This document shows, piece after piece, positions 1-8,094 of a stretch of DNA of 25,416 nt. The notes below the pieces were generated by a model. The model searched no databases, was not told where the DNA came from, and saw only the letters and a list, made by a program, of their open reading frames with translations. The stretch spans positions 187,223 to 212,638 of the forward strand of contig BFEA01000208.1 of assembly GCA_003427395.1 (NCBI GenBank), read 5' to 3'. Numbering within the stretch: position 1 is the first letter of the stretch; each line of letters starts with the position of its first letter. The translations under genes were made by a program, and so were the position numbers. This stretch comes from Chara braunii. Lineage: Eukaryota > Streptophyta > Charophyceae > Charales > Characeae.

Positions 1-55
1 GCAGACTGTTACAGCCTCCTGATGAGTCGGTGAAACTCCGACGAAACAGTTTGTC
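1..55 (+). ncRNA. Hammerhead-ribozyme-like motif (type III topology)
   Basis: The two conserved core boxes are both present: CTGATGA at 19-25 and GAAA at 43-46. They are separated by a hairpin with stem GTCGG (26-30) / CCGAC (38-42) and a 7-nt loop, as expected of helix II. Bases 1-9 (GCAGACTGT) pair with 46-54 (ACAGTTTGT) in a continuous 9-bp helix with two G-U pairs, acting as an open helix III; the predicted cleavage site would follow U10 (triplet GUU). Only 8 nt (11-18) remain for helix I and they show no self-complementarity, which is odd. A type I fold with a 3-bp helix III and cleavage after C55 (GUC) is possible, but its helix I does not pair. Core identity is strong; catalytic activity is uncertain. 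In plants such motifs mark retrozymes or other small circular-RNA retroelements. Confidence 0.68.
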
Positions 56-348
56 ACAGCCCCTCGTTTGTTGTCCTCTTCTCTCTCTCTGCCTACGGTT
101 TTACCGGGCAGTTCTGTTTGTGACGATATATATATATATAAGCTATTTCTCTGGTCCAATATGCCAAAAGTGATGATGCGAGGCATTCTGGCGAATGAAC
201 ACGGGCAGTACTTTCCCCACTTAAAATTTTTCCTTTTTGAAAGGGCGACGGCCTTGAGATATCATTCTCCAACTGACTGGCGCCAGGTAATTCTGAATCG
301 TTAAATTTCATCATCATTTTTTGCCCCCCACGCCGCCCCTTGTTTTAA
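56..348. other. Non-coding stretch, repeat fragments
   Basis: It contains a short (AT)n run at about 126-139. The segment at 240-300 (beginning CTTGAGATATCAT) recurs in diverged form at 4570-4615, so it is an interspersed repeat fragment. No convincing gene is seen. Confidence 0.5.
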
Positions 349-364
349 GTTTTTTTTTTTGTTT
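349..364 (-). other. A-rich tail of the U6 retropseudogene
   Basis: On the minus strand the U6-like body runs into AAAAC followed by eleven or more A residues. This is the expected 3' tail of a reverse-transcribed, polyadenylated or template-jumped transcript. Confidence 0.6.
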
Positions 365-429
365 TCTTGCACAGGGGCCATGCTAATCTTCTCTGTATTG
401 TCCCAATTTTAACGGATGTCCCGAAGGAC
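365..429 (-). pseudogene. Truncated U6 snRNA pseudogene
   Basis: Read on the minus strand from 429, the sequence follows the 5' two thirds of U6 snRNA: the 5' stem-loop (CCTTCGGGACATCC), AAAATTGG, the ACAGAGA box in ATACAGAGAAGATTAGC, and ATGGCCCCTG.GCAAG. Homology stops after about 65 nt. The internal stem-loop, the 3' end and the T-run terminator are missing, and an A-rich stretch follows directly. No TATA box or plant-type upstream element is visible in front of the 5' end. A truncated body plus an A-rich tail fits a retroposed copy made by LINE machinery. U6 catalyses splicing with U2/U5; this copy cannot do so. Confidence 0.85.
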
Positions 430-474
430 TCGTCATCATTTTCAAAGTGACCGGCTCCAGGTATTTCATTTCAT

Positions 475-900
475 TCATCCAGAGTCACATCTGGGTTCGA
501 ACTCAGGTCTGTGTTTCAACAGTTCCCCACTGAATTGTTCCAATTTTAATGGATGTCCCGAAGGGCTCGTCATCATTTTCAAAGTGACCGGCTCCAGGTA
601 ATTCCAAATCATTTGATTTCATTCATCCGGAATCACATCTGGGTTCGAACTCAGGTCAGTATTTCAACAGTTCCCCACTGAATATGGCTGTATTCCTGAA
701 AACAGCTTGATGTCATTCATCTACTTCCATCTGGGTTCGAACTCAGGTCTGTCTTCCAACACTTCTCCCCCGAATTTGGCTGCATCCGCCAAACCGTTTA
801 ATGTCATCATCAACTTCCATCTGGGTTCGAACTCAGGTCCGTACTTCCACAGGTCCCCACTGAATTTCGTTGTACACCACAACAGCTCGTCACAGACTAA
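475..900. repeat. Tandem array with four B-box-like motifs
   Basis: The block CATCTGGGTTCGAACTCAGG occurs four times, with the core GGTTCGAAC at 494-502, 642-650, 734-742 and 824-832. Spacings are 148, 92 and 90 bp. On the minus strand each core is GTTCGAACC, which fits the pol III B-box consensus GWTCRANNC. No A box is seen next to any of them, so they look like amplified 3' halves of a tRNA-derived SINE. Confidence 0.7.
536..566 (-). pseudogene. Second U6 snRNA 5' fragment
   Basis: The minus strand from 566 again reads GCCCTTCGGGACATCC followed by AAAATTGGAAC, the first ~31 nt of U6, before diverging. The sequence just upstream of this U6 start (567-598) is nearly identical to that upstream of the first copy (430-460). 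The two fragments are therefore products of a local duplication, not two independent insertions. Confidence 0.75.
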
Positions 901-1310
901 AAGTCCAATTGCATCTATTCTCCTAAAGGACATATTCGCCCCACCGCCTTCTCAGTTCCCCATGGAATCTGGCCCTATAGCCCAGAAATAGGCCGAGTGT
1001 GAACATGTTCGGCCTTAGACAATACTTGCACTCGTACATCCTCGCACTACGGTAGTACTTTCTGCACTGAATCTGGCCATAGGCGTTGAGATACAGCCAA
1101 GGAAGTAGTGGGAGAGTATGCCCTTCTGTTGGACAGTCAATGCACGTTTTAGCTCTTCTGCAGCATGAAGCTCAGAAGGGTTATGTTTCCATAGCTCTCT
1201 ACAGATGATTTTGATTGATTTCATCACAAAAAAAAACAGGTAATCACAATACAATGACCCATCAAGTAACTGGCTCTTCCCAGTTCACACCAGGTGTTAG
1301 GAGCTTGGGT
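901..1310. other. No gene recognised
   Basis: Unique-looking AT-balanced sequence with no exon-like frame, RNA gene or repeat that could be supported. Confidence 0.4.
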
Positions 1311-1644
1311 ACTGCTCCCCACACAGAACAGATGTAGGTAGGCGTAGACCCATAACCTTAGGACAGCTTAGCTCTGGCTAGTGAATTTAACTCTGCGTCC
1401 ATAGGTAGGTGGTGTGTAGTCTTCGACCCTCGCACTCTGGGGCTGGGTTCCTTGCTGGCTGGGTTGCCGTGCCCCTTACTGCTCCCCACACAGAGCAGAT
1501 ATAGGTAGGCGTAGACCAATAACCTTAGGATAGCTTACCTCTGGCTAGTGAATTTAACTCTGCGTCCATAGGTAGGTGGTGTGTAGTCTTCGACCCTCGC
1601 ACTCTGGAGCTGGGTTCCTTGCTGGCTGGGTTGCCGTGCCCCTT
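1311..1644. repeat. 167-bp tandem duplication
   Basis: Two adjacent copies begin ACTGCTCCCCACACAG at 1311 and 1478 and differ at only a few positions. Each ends GGGTTGCCGTGCCCCTT. High identity implies a recent duplication. No coding signal is seen. A 22-nt A-run follows at about 1790-1811. Confidence 0.88.
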
Positions 1645-2059
1645 GCAGGTTTGGAAGGTGGGTAGACCAGTTCGAGAACACAGCCCGAGGTAGGTAGTGT
1701 GAGACTGTGACATGAAAAATACTGAGAGAAGAAAATAGCATAGTAAAATGCAGCCGTCCCCCCATATGAGGAGAATACAGCCTGAATTTAAAAAAAAAAA
1801 AAAAAAAAAAAGAACAGACTAGACACCTGGACTGAAAGTCGGTCGAAATTCAGCCATAATGACCAGGCGTTCGGTCCTATTCTGGAGAAGACGGTAGGCA
1901 GCAACTAGAGGCAGAGATCTTGCGCAAATGGTGGAGGGTCAGATTATTAATCCAAGGGGACCTGGGAATCTGGGATTGCAAAAGAAGCAGAAAGCGAAAT
2001 TTTTGGCAACAATACAGGGTCTATGTGTCAAATGCAAAGATTGACTTAAGGAGATTCAG

Positions 2060-2835
2060 CGAATGCTAGACAAGGCAGCCTTCCGCAAGAAGCACAGGAT
2101 CCTATGTGGACATGACAGCCAGTAGTTCTCCTTCAACATAGATCAGCTAAGGATCCTATGTGGACAGACAGCCGGTAGTTCGCCCTCAACCTCCTCCTTG
2201 CGGAAATCAACCAAGGTTTTGGGCTTAGGGTTTAGGTGCATTATCAGGACATACAGCCAGTAGTTCGCCTTCAACTTCCTTCTTGCGTAAATCAGCTCAG
2301 GATCCTATGTGGACACGGCAGCCGGGAGTTTGCCCTCAACCTCCTCATTGCGCAAATCAACCAAGGATGGGTTTAGGGTTTAGGGTTTAGGGTTTAGGCG
2401 CATTATCAGGACATGACAGCCAGTAGATTGCCTTCAACTTCCTTCTTGCGTCAATCAGCTCAGGATCCTCTGTGGACATGACAGCCGGTAGTTCGCCCTC
2501 AACCTCCTCCTTGCGGAAATCAACCAAGGATGGGTTTAGCGTTTAGGTCTTAGGCGCATGTCTCTTATACACATCTAGATGTGTATAAGAGACAGTCTCT
2601 GGACATGCCATCAACCTCCTCCTTGCGAAAATCAACCAGGGATGGGTTTAGGGTTTAGGGTTTAGGCGCATTATCAGGACATGACAGCCAGTAGATTGCC
2701 TTCAACCTCCTTGAGTAAATCAGCTCAGGATCCTATGTGGACATGACAGCCCGTAGTTTGCCTTCACCTTCCTTCTCGCGTAAATCGACCAAGGGTGGGT
2801 CTAGGGTTTAGGGTTTAGGGTTTAGGGTGTCGGCG
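2060..2835. repeat. Satellite-like array with embedded telomere repeats
   Basis: A unit of roughly 157-162 bp is repeated. Each contains AGGATCC(T)ATGTGGACA, GACAGCC.GTAG, a CAACCTCCTCCTTGCG block, and a run of plant-type telomere repeat (TTTAGGG)2-4. Telomere runs lie at about 2218-2240, 2372-2398, 2532-2552, 2643-2665 and 2803-2829. The half-units resemble each other, so each unit is itself a diverged dimer. An interstitial or subtelomeric satellite is the simplest reading. Confidence 0.85.
2559..2595. other. Nextera mate-pair junction adaptor (assembly artefact)
   Basis: TGTCTCTTATACACATCT (2559-2576) is followed without a gap by AGATGTGTATAAGAGACAG (2577-2595). The second half is the complete 19-bp engineered Tn5 mosaic end, and the first is 18 of 19 bases of its complement. 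Back-to-back mosaic ends are the junction created when Nextera mate-pair fragments are circularised. This is not biological sequence; the two flanks may come from different loci or array positions. Confidence 0.96.
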
Positions 2836-3267
2836 AGTTATTAAGTCGTGAGAGGAGCGGCAAAGAATGGCAAGCTGACAGGCAATCCTGCAGGAGCGGA
2901 GTGATCGATGCCAATCATCAGGGGAACTTCAGCCAAACGGAAAGAAGCACAAGTACATAGGGGCCTCTTCACACCACGGTCGAAGTGAAAAAAGTATGAG
3001 TGCATCTTCCCGCAGAGTGTGGCAAGATGAATTTGTAATGGGCACATCTTACCACGTGTTGTGCTTTCATAGAATCCTTACAGAATTTCTTGCTGTCTAC
3101 GTGGTGTTGTGCTTTCGCATGATGCGTACGTGTGTTTGCATGTTTCTTTTAATGCTCTGATGGATATGGACCCAGGACCATAAGAACCTTCTCATTTGTT
3201 TTTTTTTTGTTAGGAAAACATAAGGAAACTGATTTATCCGGAAAAAAATCAAAATACGAGGACGTAC
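2836..3267. other. Putative intron or 3' region of the coiled-coil gene
   Basis: It lies downstream, in the minus-strand sense, of the last recognised exon, whose clean 5' splice site implies that more exons follow. A minus-strand frame of 68 codons at 2841-3047 has no recognisable domain and no coiled-coil pattern, so I do not call it an exon. A short direct repeat (CGTG.TGTTGTGCTTTC) is at about 3054-3070 and 3099-3116. Confidence 0.4.
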
Positions 3268-3613
3268 CTGTGCTTGCAAACATGACACCCTTTCTTCATG
3301 CTGTCCGACACAAGCCTTGAGGTCATCACGTTGCCGCTCAAGATCTAGCACTCGCCTCTCAAGCTCCTTGCGATTAAGGTCTTCATTACCAACTCTCCGA
3401 TCCGCATTGCCCTCCACCTCCCACAATTTCTTCTCTGCTTCCTTTGCACGATATTCTGCATCTCGCACCCTTGCTTCTGCCATCCTCACATCCCTCTCTC
3501 TCTCTTCCTTCGTGGTCACCCTGGATGCCAGTTCCTCCGCAAGCTTGTCGCCTTTTCTCTTCACTTTGTCCGCCGTCATTATAAGATCTTGCTTAAGCCT
3601 ATCAACCTCGACC
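3268..3613 (-). CDS. Coiled-coil protein gene, exon E (346 bp)
   Basis: The minus-strand exon is bounded by TTCATTCAAG|GGTC and TGCAAGCACAG|GTACGT, an excellent 5' splice site. Its first base completes the split AG|G (Arg) codon left by exon D, after which 115 codons run open to the donor. The protein is dense in Lys, Glu, Arg and Ala (for example KEERERDVRMAEARVRDAEY) with heptad spacing of hydrophobic residues, typical of a long parallel coiled coil. No enzyme motif is present. The 3' splice region has been tandemly duplicated just upstream, at 3757-3935. The family is not recognised beyond a generic coiled-coil scaffold (golgin, filament-like or SMC-like all possible). Confidence 0.82.
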
Positions 3614-3935
3614 CTTGAATGAAAACCAGACAACAGACCGCCCCACCCACCCCGCCAAAAAAAAAGAGCAACACCGAAGTTCATTTGGGGAAAAAAAAAA
3701 ACAGATCGAGAGGCAAAATGGAGGGGGAGATACCAAAAAAAAAAAGAAGAAGCTGAAGATCTTGCTTAAGCCTATCAATCTCAACCCTTGAATGAAAACC
3801 CGAGTAGACCCCCCCATCCACCCCCCCCGACCCACCCGCCCCAAAAAAAAGCAACACCGAAGTTCACTTAGAAGAAAAGTAAAACAGATCCAGACGGAAA
3901 AAGGAAGGGGAGATGTGAAAAACAAAAAAACAAGG
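3584..3935 (-). repeat. 173-bp duplication spanning exon E's 3' splice site
   Basis: The start of exon E plus its upstream intron (3584-3756) is repeated at 3757-3935. The second copy keeps GATCTTGCTTAAGCCTATCAA and CCCTTGAATGAAAACC, meaning the same exon start and CAAG acceptor context. Both copies carry runs of A and C on the plus strand. The copied acceptor leads into a frame that is not continued, so it is probably decoy sequence. Confidence 0.8.
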
Positions 3936-4860
3936 AAGTGAAGATATGAATGATTAAAACCATCTGGATCACTTGTACATCTTTCTGAGGAGAATTAAAG
4001 GAAATCGACGCTGCCAGGGTTTCAAGGCCGGGATGCCTGCCCGATCGTCCACACGGGCCTCTGTCACGAAAGAAGGTACCGCCCGCAGCCTCTGTCACAA
4101 AAGCAGGTACCGCCCGGTAAATCCGCATTGAAACTTTTGTGAAAATGGTATTTCTGAATTTTCTGTAACTTTCCACGCATATTTGCCTCGATGCACTGGC
4201 GGACCAGTATGTACTTGCTATGATACTTGTCCAAAGCGGTATTTCTCCAATTTCCAAGGCCGGGATGCCTGCCCGGGCGTCCACACCTCTGGTAACTGGG
4301 ACTTGGCTGCTTGAGGGTTAGATGCAGAGTCAGCCTGGCGAATCTCTTTGGCTGGCCAAAGCAAGAACAAAACTGCGCCACTCCAGTTCATTTCATTTTT
4401 GGCGAGCAGCGCACAATCCGCCTCGGCAAAAAAGAGGCTCGGAGATGCTGGCGGTTTGTATGAGAATCGAAAAAAGCAGTTCGGAAAAGAAATATGTTGT
4501 AGAGGGTTCTAAGTTCTAATTTCTAGTACGAATAAATAGCATTTTTTTTTTTTCTTTGCGTTTTTTTTTAAACGGACTTGAGATATCATCTTCCAACTTA
4601 CCAGCCCCAAGAAACTTCAAAATTATTTGCTCCTCTGAGTTGATTGGAATCCAAACCCAGCATATGAGCGTACCAACTGGGCTAGGACCATTGGAACGGG
4701 TTTTGGCTGGCGCACACCTCCACATTCTTAAAAACCGAAGATTGTAATAAAAAACGACAATAAAGATAACTTTTGCAAATTCAATTCAATTCGGATTTCT
4801 TGGGGTAAATTGGACAGATATCCAGGTCCCGACAGTCCGCCAGACAGACAAACTTGTGCA
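3936..4860. other. Intron D-E, left part with repeat fragments
   Basis: Intronic between exons D and E in my model. It contains a direct repeat of about 35 bp (CCGGGATGCCTGCCCG core at about 4029 and 4259), a short tandem GCCTCTGTCAC.AAAG.AGGTACCGCCCG at 4058-4114, and a degenerate tRNA-like fragment. No gene is seen. Confidence 0.5.
4640..4705 (-). repeat. Degenerate tRNA-like fragment
   Basis: The minus strand reads TAGCCCAGTTGGT, a good A box (TRGYNNARNNG), followed at short distance by GGGTTTGGATTCC, which looks like a mutated B box. The interval is too short for a tRNA. A deleted tRNA-derived SINE head is the likely identity. Confidence 0.4.
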
Positions 4861-4871
4861 TCTTGGCAGCC

Positions 4872-4935
4872 TAGCTGAATGGTAGATACAATGGCAAGCA
4901 CGTAATTGCTGACGAACAGATCACAAGTTCAAATC
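4872..4935 (+). repeat. tRNA-derived SINE-like element (pol III A and B boxes)
   Basis: TAGCTGAATGG (4872-4882) is a perfect A box, and GTTCAAATC (4927-4935) is a perfect B box. The 44-nt spacing suits a type II tRNA with a long variable arm. The sequence around the B box (AACAGATCA..AGTTC.AATCCT, then ATGAGATC) matches the element at 9303-9366 on the opposite strand, so this is a dispersed family and not a unique tRNA gene. Confidence 0.6.
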
Positions 4936-5066
4936 CTAATGAGATCCAGTGAATACATAAACCTGCAGGGCTGCCCCCGTTTACGAGTGCAAACAAGACA
5001 AAAGTGTTTTGAAATGAAACAGATGGATTCCGCAGTGGCCATGACAGAGCCAACCAAGTGAAGTAC

Positions 5067-5185
5067 CTCGAGGCTTCTGCAGCAGCTTTTGTCTCAGCAA
5101 GCTCTCGCTCGACAGCAGCCCTCGTAAGCTCCGCGTTCAGAACTCTCTCCCCCCATTTCTCCTTCTCCCTCAGTAAGTCGTTCAC
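5067..5185 (-). CDS. Coiled-coil protein gene, exon D (119 bp)
   Basis: The exon lies between ACAATCCAG|GTGAAC and GCCTCGAG|GTACTT on the minus strand. It encodes 39 complete codons plus two bases of an Arg codon finished by exon E, so the phases interlock exactly. The residues (LLREKEKWGERVLNAEL, then AAVERELAETKAAAEAS) form an uninterrupted amphipathic coiled coil with Leu/Ala at heptad positions. It is flanked by CA-rich intron sequence (5260-5510). The phase match to exon E is the strongest evidence that the two belong to one transcript. Confidence 0.85.
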
Positions 5186-5259
5186 CTGGATTGTATTGCA
5201 AGCCCCGCAGGTAACCAAACCGACAAAGCAGCCATACAATACAGACGGCAGAATGATAG

Positions 5260-5530
5260 AACAACATAGACAGAAAACGCCCCCGACACACAGGCACAAC
5301 CACGACAACGCATCCACACGGACGCACACACCCAACCAGCCACCCACACGTGCATGTGCACAGATACACCCACAGATGCACACGTTCAGACTCTAACGTT
5401 GACAGATATGTCCAGACATGTACACAGACACACACATAGACACATACATGTACGCATACACAAACATACACACACACACACACACACACATGCACACACA
5501 TGCACACACAGTAAAAAAAAAAAAAAAAAC
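5260..5530. repeat. CA-rich microsatellite region with A-run
   Basis: Imperfect CACA/CAGA sequence grades into (CA)n at 5468-5490 and ends in an A-run at 5513-5529. Intronic; long frames here arise from the repeat. Confidence 0.85.
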
Positions 5531-6022
5531 GAGTGTCAGATCAACCAGCTAGACCGCAACTCTCCACGCTCTGAAAGTTTTAACGCTCAGAAGAATGCAC
5601 TTTCAAATCTTAAAAAAATCAGGTGCGTAAATTAGGTGCTGATCTTTCCCGAAGAGGTATTTGAAAAATAAACCTGAAAATCAGTTAAAGAAATCCTAAG
5701 GGTGCAAAATAAAATCTCACAGACTAGAACATTTTGCACACCTTTGCATGAGCAGCAGATTGCAGGGATGATGGTCACTGCCATGATGGACCGTCTTCCC
5801 TGTGAACATGCAAACTGTGTGAGAAAATATCCGATAACTAGGCACACGGAGTGCAATTCGGTACTCAAAAAGTGGGCACTGATACGGGCATTCAGCGCAT
5901 ACCACGTCCACAAGAATAAAAGACCACACTGGATTGAGTGGGTGTTTTACTATGAGACAGTTCTTCTTCCCTTACCTCCAACAGCCTGTCTGCAGCCTCT
6001 TTCTTCACTCTGTCCGGCTCTC

Positions 6023-6177
6023 TTAAACCACCAGTACATGGCCCCAGGCAACTGGAGAACCTGTTTTGAGCCTCTCCGAAAATTTAGGAGGCCGAGCGCC
6101 GTAGATAAAATGAATCGGCGGCGGATGGCCTCCGAAAGGGAGCCCCGGCCGATAACTGGCATGTACTGGTGCTTTAA
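6023..6177. mobile_element. TTAA-flanked MITE-like element, copy 1
   Basis: The element of 147 bp (6027-6173) lies between TTAA at 6023-6026 and TTAA at 6174-6177. Its ends are inverted repeats: ACCACCAGTACATGGC inward from the left, and AGCACCAGTACATGCC from the right on the other strand. It has no coding capacity. It sits inside a duplicated fragment of exon C; the uninterrupted paralogues at about 6310 and 6865 show CTCTTT.AAGAG with a single site, supporting a TTAA target duplication. PiggyBac-type transposases make TTAA duplications, but the terminal sequence is not the classic piggyBac CCC end, so the superfamily is open. Confidence 0.72.
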
Positions 6178-6282
6178 GAGCTGGTGGTAGAGGCAACCAG
6201 GGAATACCACGTCCACAAGAATAGAAGTCCACTGGTTAGAGGGGATGTGTTCTTTTATGAGAGAATTATTCTTCCCTTACCT

Positions 6283-6415
6283 CTGACAGCCTGTCTGCAG
6301 CCTCTTTCCTCCCTCTGTCCAGCTCTTTCAAGAGCTGCTGCTCTTGGTCCTGCTTCTCCTCTACAGCTGCCTTTAGCTTGGCAAGTCCTGTTCTGCCTTG
6401 CGGATTTTCTCCTCC
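6283..6415 (-). pseudogene. Degenerate copy of exon C's 3' end
   Basis: The plus strand matches 6824-6957 (CAGCCTCTTTC.TC.CTCT.TCCAGCTCTTT, CAGCTGCCTTTAGCT.GGCAAG, GCCTTGCGGATTTTCTCCTCCCA), with small indels that break the frame. It keeps the donor (CCCTTACCTC). A shorter third copy at 5973-6022 is interrupted by the MITE at 6023. It arose by tandem duplication of an exon-intron boundary. Confidence 0.8.
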
Positions 6416-6821
6416 CAGACACATCGAATGCTCTTTGATACTGAAAAGTGGGCGCTAATAGGGTCATCCAGCGCATACCATGCCCACAAGAATAGAAGAC
6501 TACATTGGTTGGAGGGGGTGTTGAATTATGAGAGAATTCTTCTTCCCATACCAGATACACCGAGTGCTCTTCGGTACTCGAAAGTGGGCACTAATAGGGG
6601 AACCAAGGACATACCACGTCAACAAGAAAAGAAGACCACCGGGTGGAGGGAGTGTTGGACTATGAGAGAATGCTTCTTCCCATACCAGAGACAACGAGTG
6701 GATTTCCGTGCTCAAAAGTGGGCACTAATAGGGGCATCGACGGCGTACCACATCGACAAGAAAAGAAGACTACACTGGTTGGAGGGGGTGTTGGATTATG
6801 AGAGAATGCTTCTTCCCTTAC

Positions 6822-7952
6822 CTCCGACAACCTGTCCGCAGCCTCTTTCTTCACTCTATCCAGCTCTTTTAAGAGTTCCTGCTCTCGGTCCTGCTTCTCC
6901 TCCACAGCTCCCTTTAGCTGGGCAAGTTCCTGTTCTGCCTTGCGGATTTTCTCCTCCCACCTCTTCCCTTCCTCAGCCACCATGTCTACTTTCTGATTCG
7001 CTGCTTCAAGATCCCGGGCTTTCCCCTCCAATAACCCCTTCATGTTTTCCACCTCCCCAGCTTTCTGCTTCAACTCTGCGATCACAGTCTCCTTGTCCCT
7101 GTGCGCATCTGCAAGAACGCTGTGCATAGTATCGATCTGCAACCTGCAATTCCCCAGCTGAGCTCGGATCACCTCCAGTTGCTGCCGTAGACCCAACGCC
7201 TCGACCCTTGCCTCTTGGAACTGAGCCTTGTACTGCTCGATTCTTATCTCCGCCCTCAAAACTTTCTCCTGGAGCTTCACCCTCGTCTGCTCTATCTCAG
7301 CATCCATGATCCTGTTTGCTGCCTGCCCAACCTCGTCAATAAGCTGTCCCTGCCCACCTGTCAACCCCGGACTTTTGCCAGCCTCTTCGAGCATCGCCTT
7401 GTAGATTCGATACTCCTTTTCAGCCTTCTTGAGGCAAATCCGCGTCTCCTTGAGCTCCTGGTACTCTGTCGTATCTTCCAACCAAATATCACTGCTCAAA
7501 ACAAGCTCTCGACTGTCCTCCACAACAGTCCGTTCCTCGGCGTCACCGAAGTCGCCACCATCGCTACAACCACGGCCTTCCACACCGTTCGACTCCCGAC
7601 CGTCCTCCACAACCGTCCGCTCCTTTTCGCTGCACAACTTGCAATCAACACTGCAAGGACAGCCTCTCCGCCCTTTTGGCATGACAGCAAAGCAATCCCC
7701 AGGATTGCCAGCTCCGTCATCACGGCTGTCCCCCTCCCCTTCACTACCTTCTCCCTGCCTGCATGGCCCAGGTGCTCCTACACCCTGTCGTAACAGAATC
7801 TGCAAGCCCTCGGGCCCCTCGGAACTTCTCATATCCCTTGCATGCATCCTTGACAGTCTTTTGGACAACAGCCTCTCTGCTTCTATAGCTCTCTCATTTG
7901 CAGACTTCAACTTCTCTTGCATATGCTCTCTCTCTGTTTCAACTTCTTCAAT
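6822..7952 (-). CDS. Coiled-coil protein gene, exon C (1131 bp)
   Basis: The exon lies between TTGTTGTGCAG|ATTGAAG and TTGTCGGAG|GTAAGG on the minus strand. It is phase 0 at both ends and encodes 377 residues without a stop. Residues 1-34 are coiled coil. Residues ~35-150 form an acidic, Gly/Ser-rich, probably disordered linker that includes two Cys pairs (CPCSVDCKLC) and a short internal duplication (ERTVVED.RE twice). Residues ~155-377 return to strong coiled coil with a few helix breakers (GKSPGLTGGQGQ). The composition suits a structural or tethering protein; no motor or catalytic motif is visible. The 3' end has been copied repeatedly into the adjoining intron. Confidence 0.88.
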
Positions 7953-8094
7953 CTGCACAACAAAGACACCCATCTCCCATTTCACTACTAACCAGAAATA
8001 TGTAAACCTACCCAGCCCATGTGGGCCCAATGCTACACCCATGTACCTGTTGATAAACAGACCTGAGTTCAATTTGATGAAAAAAAAAAAAAAA

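Larger units (their letters stand above)
5850..6826 (-). repeat. ~133-bp tandem repeats carrying copies of exon C's 5' splice region
   Basis: Five related units, at about 5850-5972, 6194-6282, 6426-6559, 6560-6694 and 6695-6826, share AGTGGGCACTAATAGGG, ATACCACGTCCACAAGAA, GGTTGGAGGGGGTGTT and ATGAGAGAAT.CTTCTTCCC. Each ends in ACC, which reads on the minus strand as GGTAAGGGAAG or GGTATGGGAAG, a usable 5' splice site. In the copies ending near 5972 and 6282 the unit is followed by degenerate copies of exon C's 3' end (5973-6022 and 6283-6415). The last unit adjoins the true exon C donor. Confidence 0.8.

Noticed and set aside
2060-2835. True chromosome end
   Set aside because: Telomere runs are only two to four units long and alternate with other sequence on both sides, so this is not a terminal telomere.
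2841-3047. 68-codon minus-strand frame as a terminal exon of the coiled-coil gene
   Set aside because: No coiled-coil pattern and no convincing 3' splice site in the right phase.
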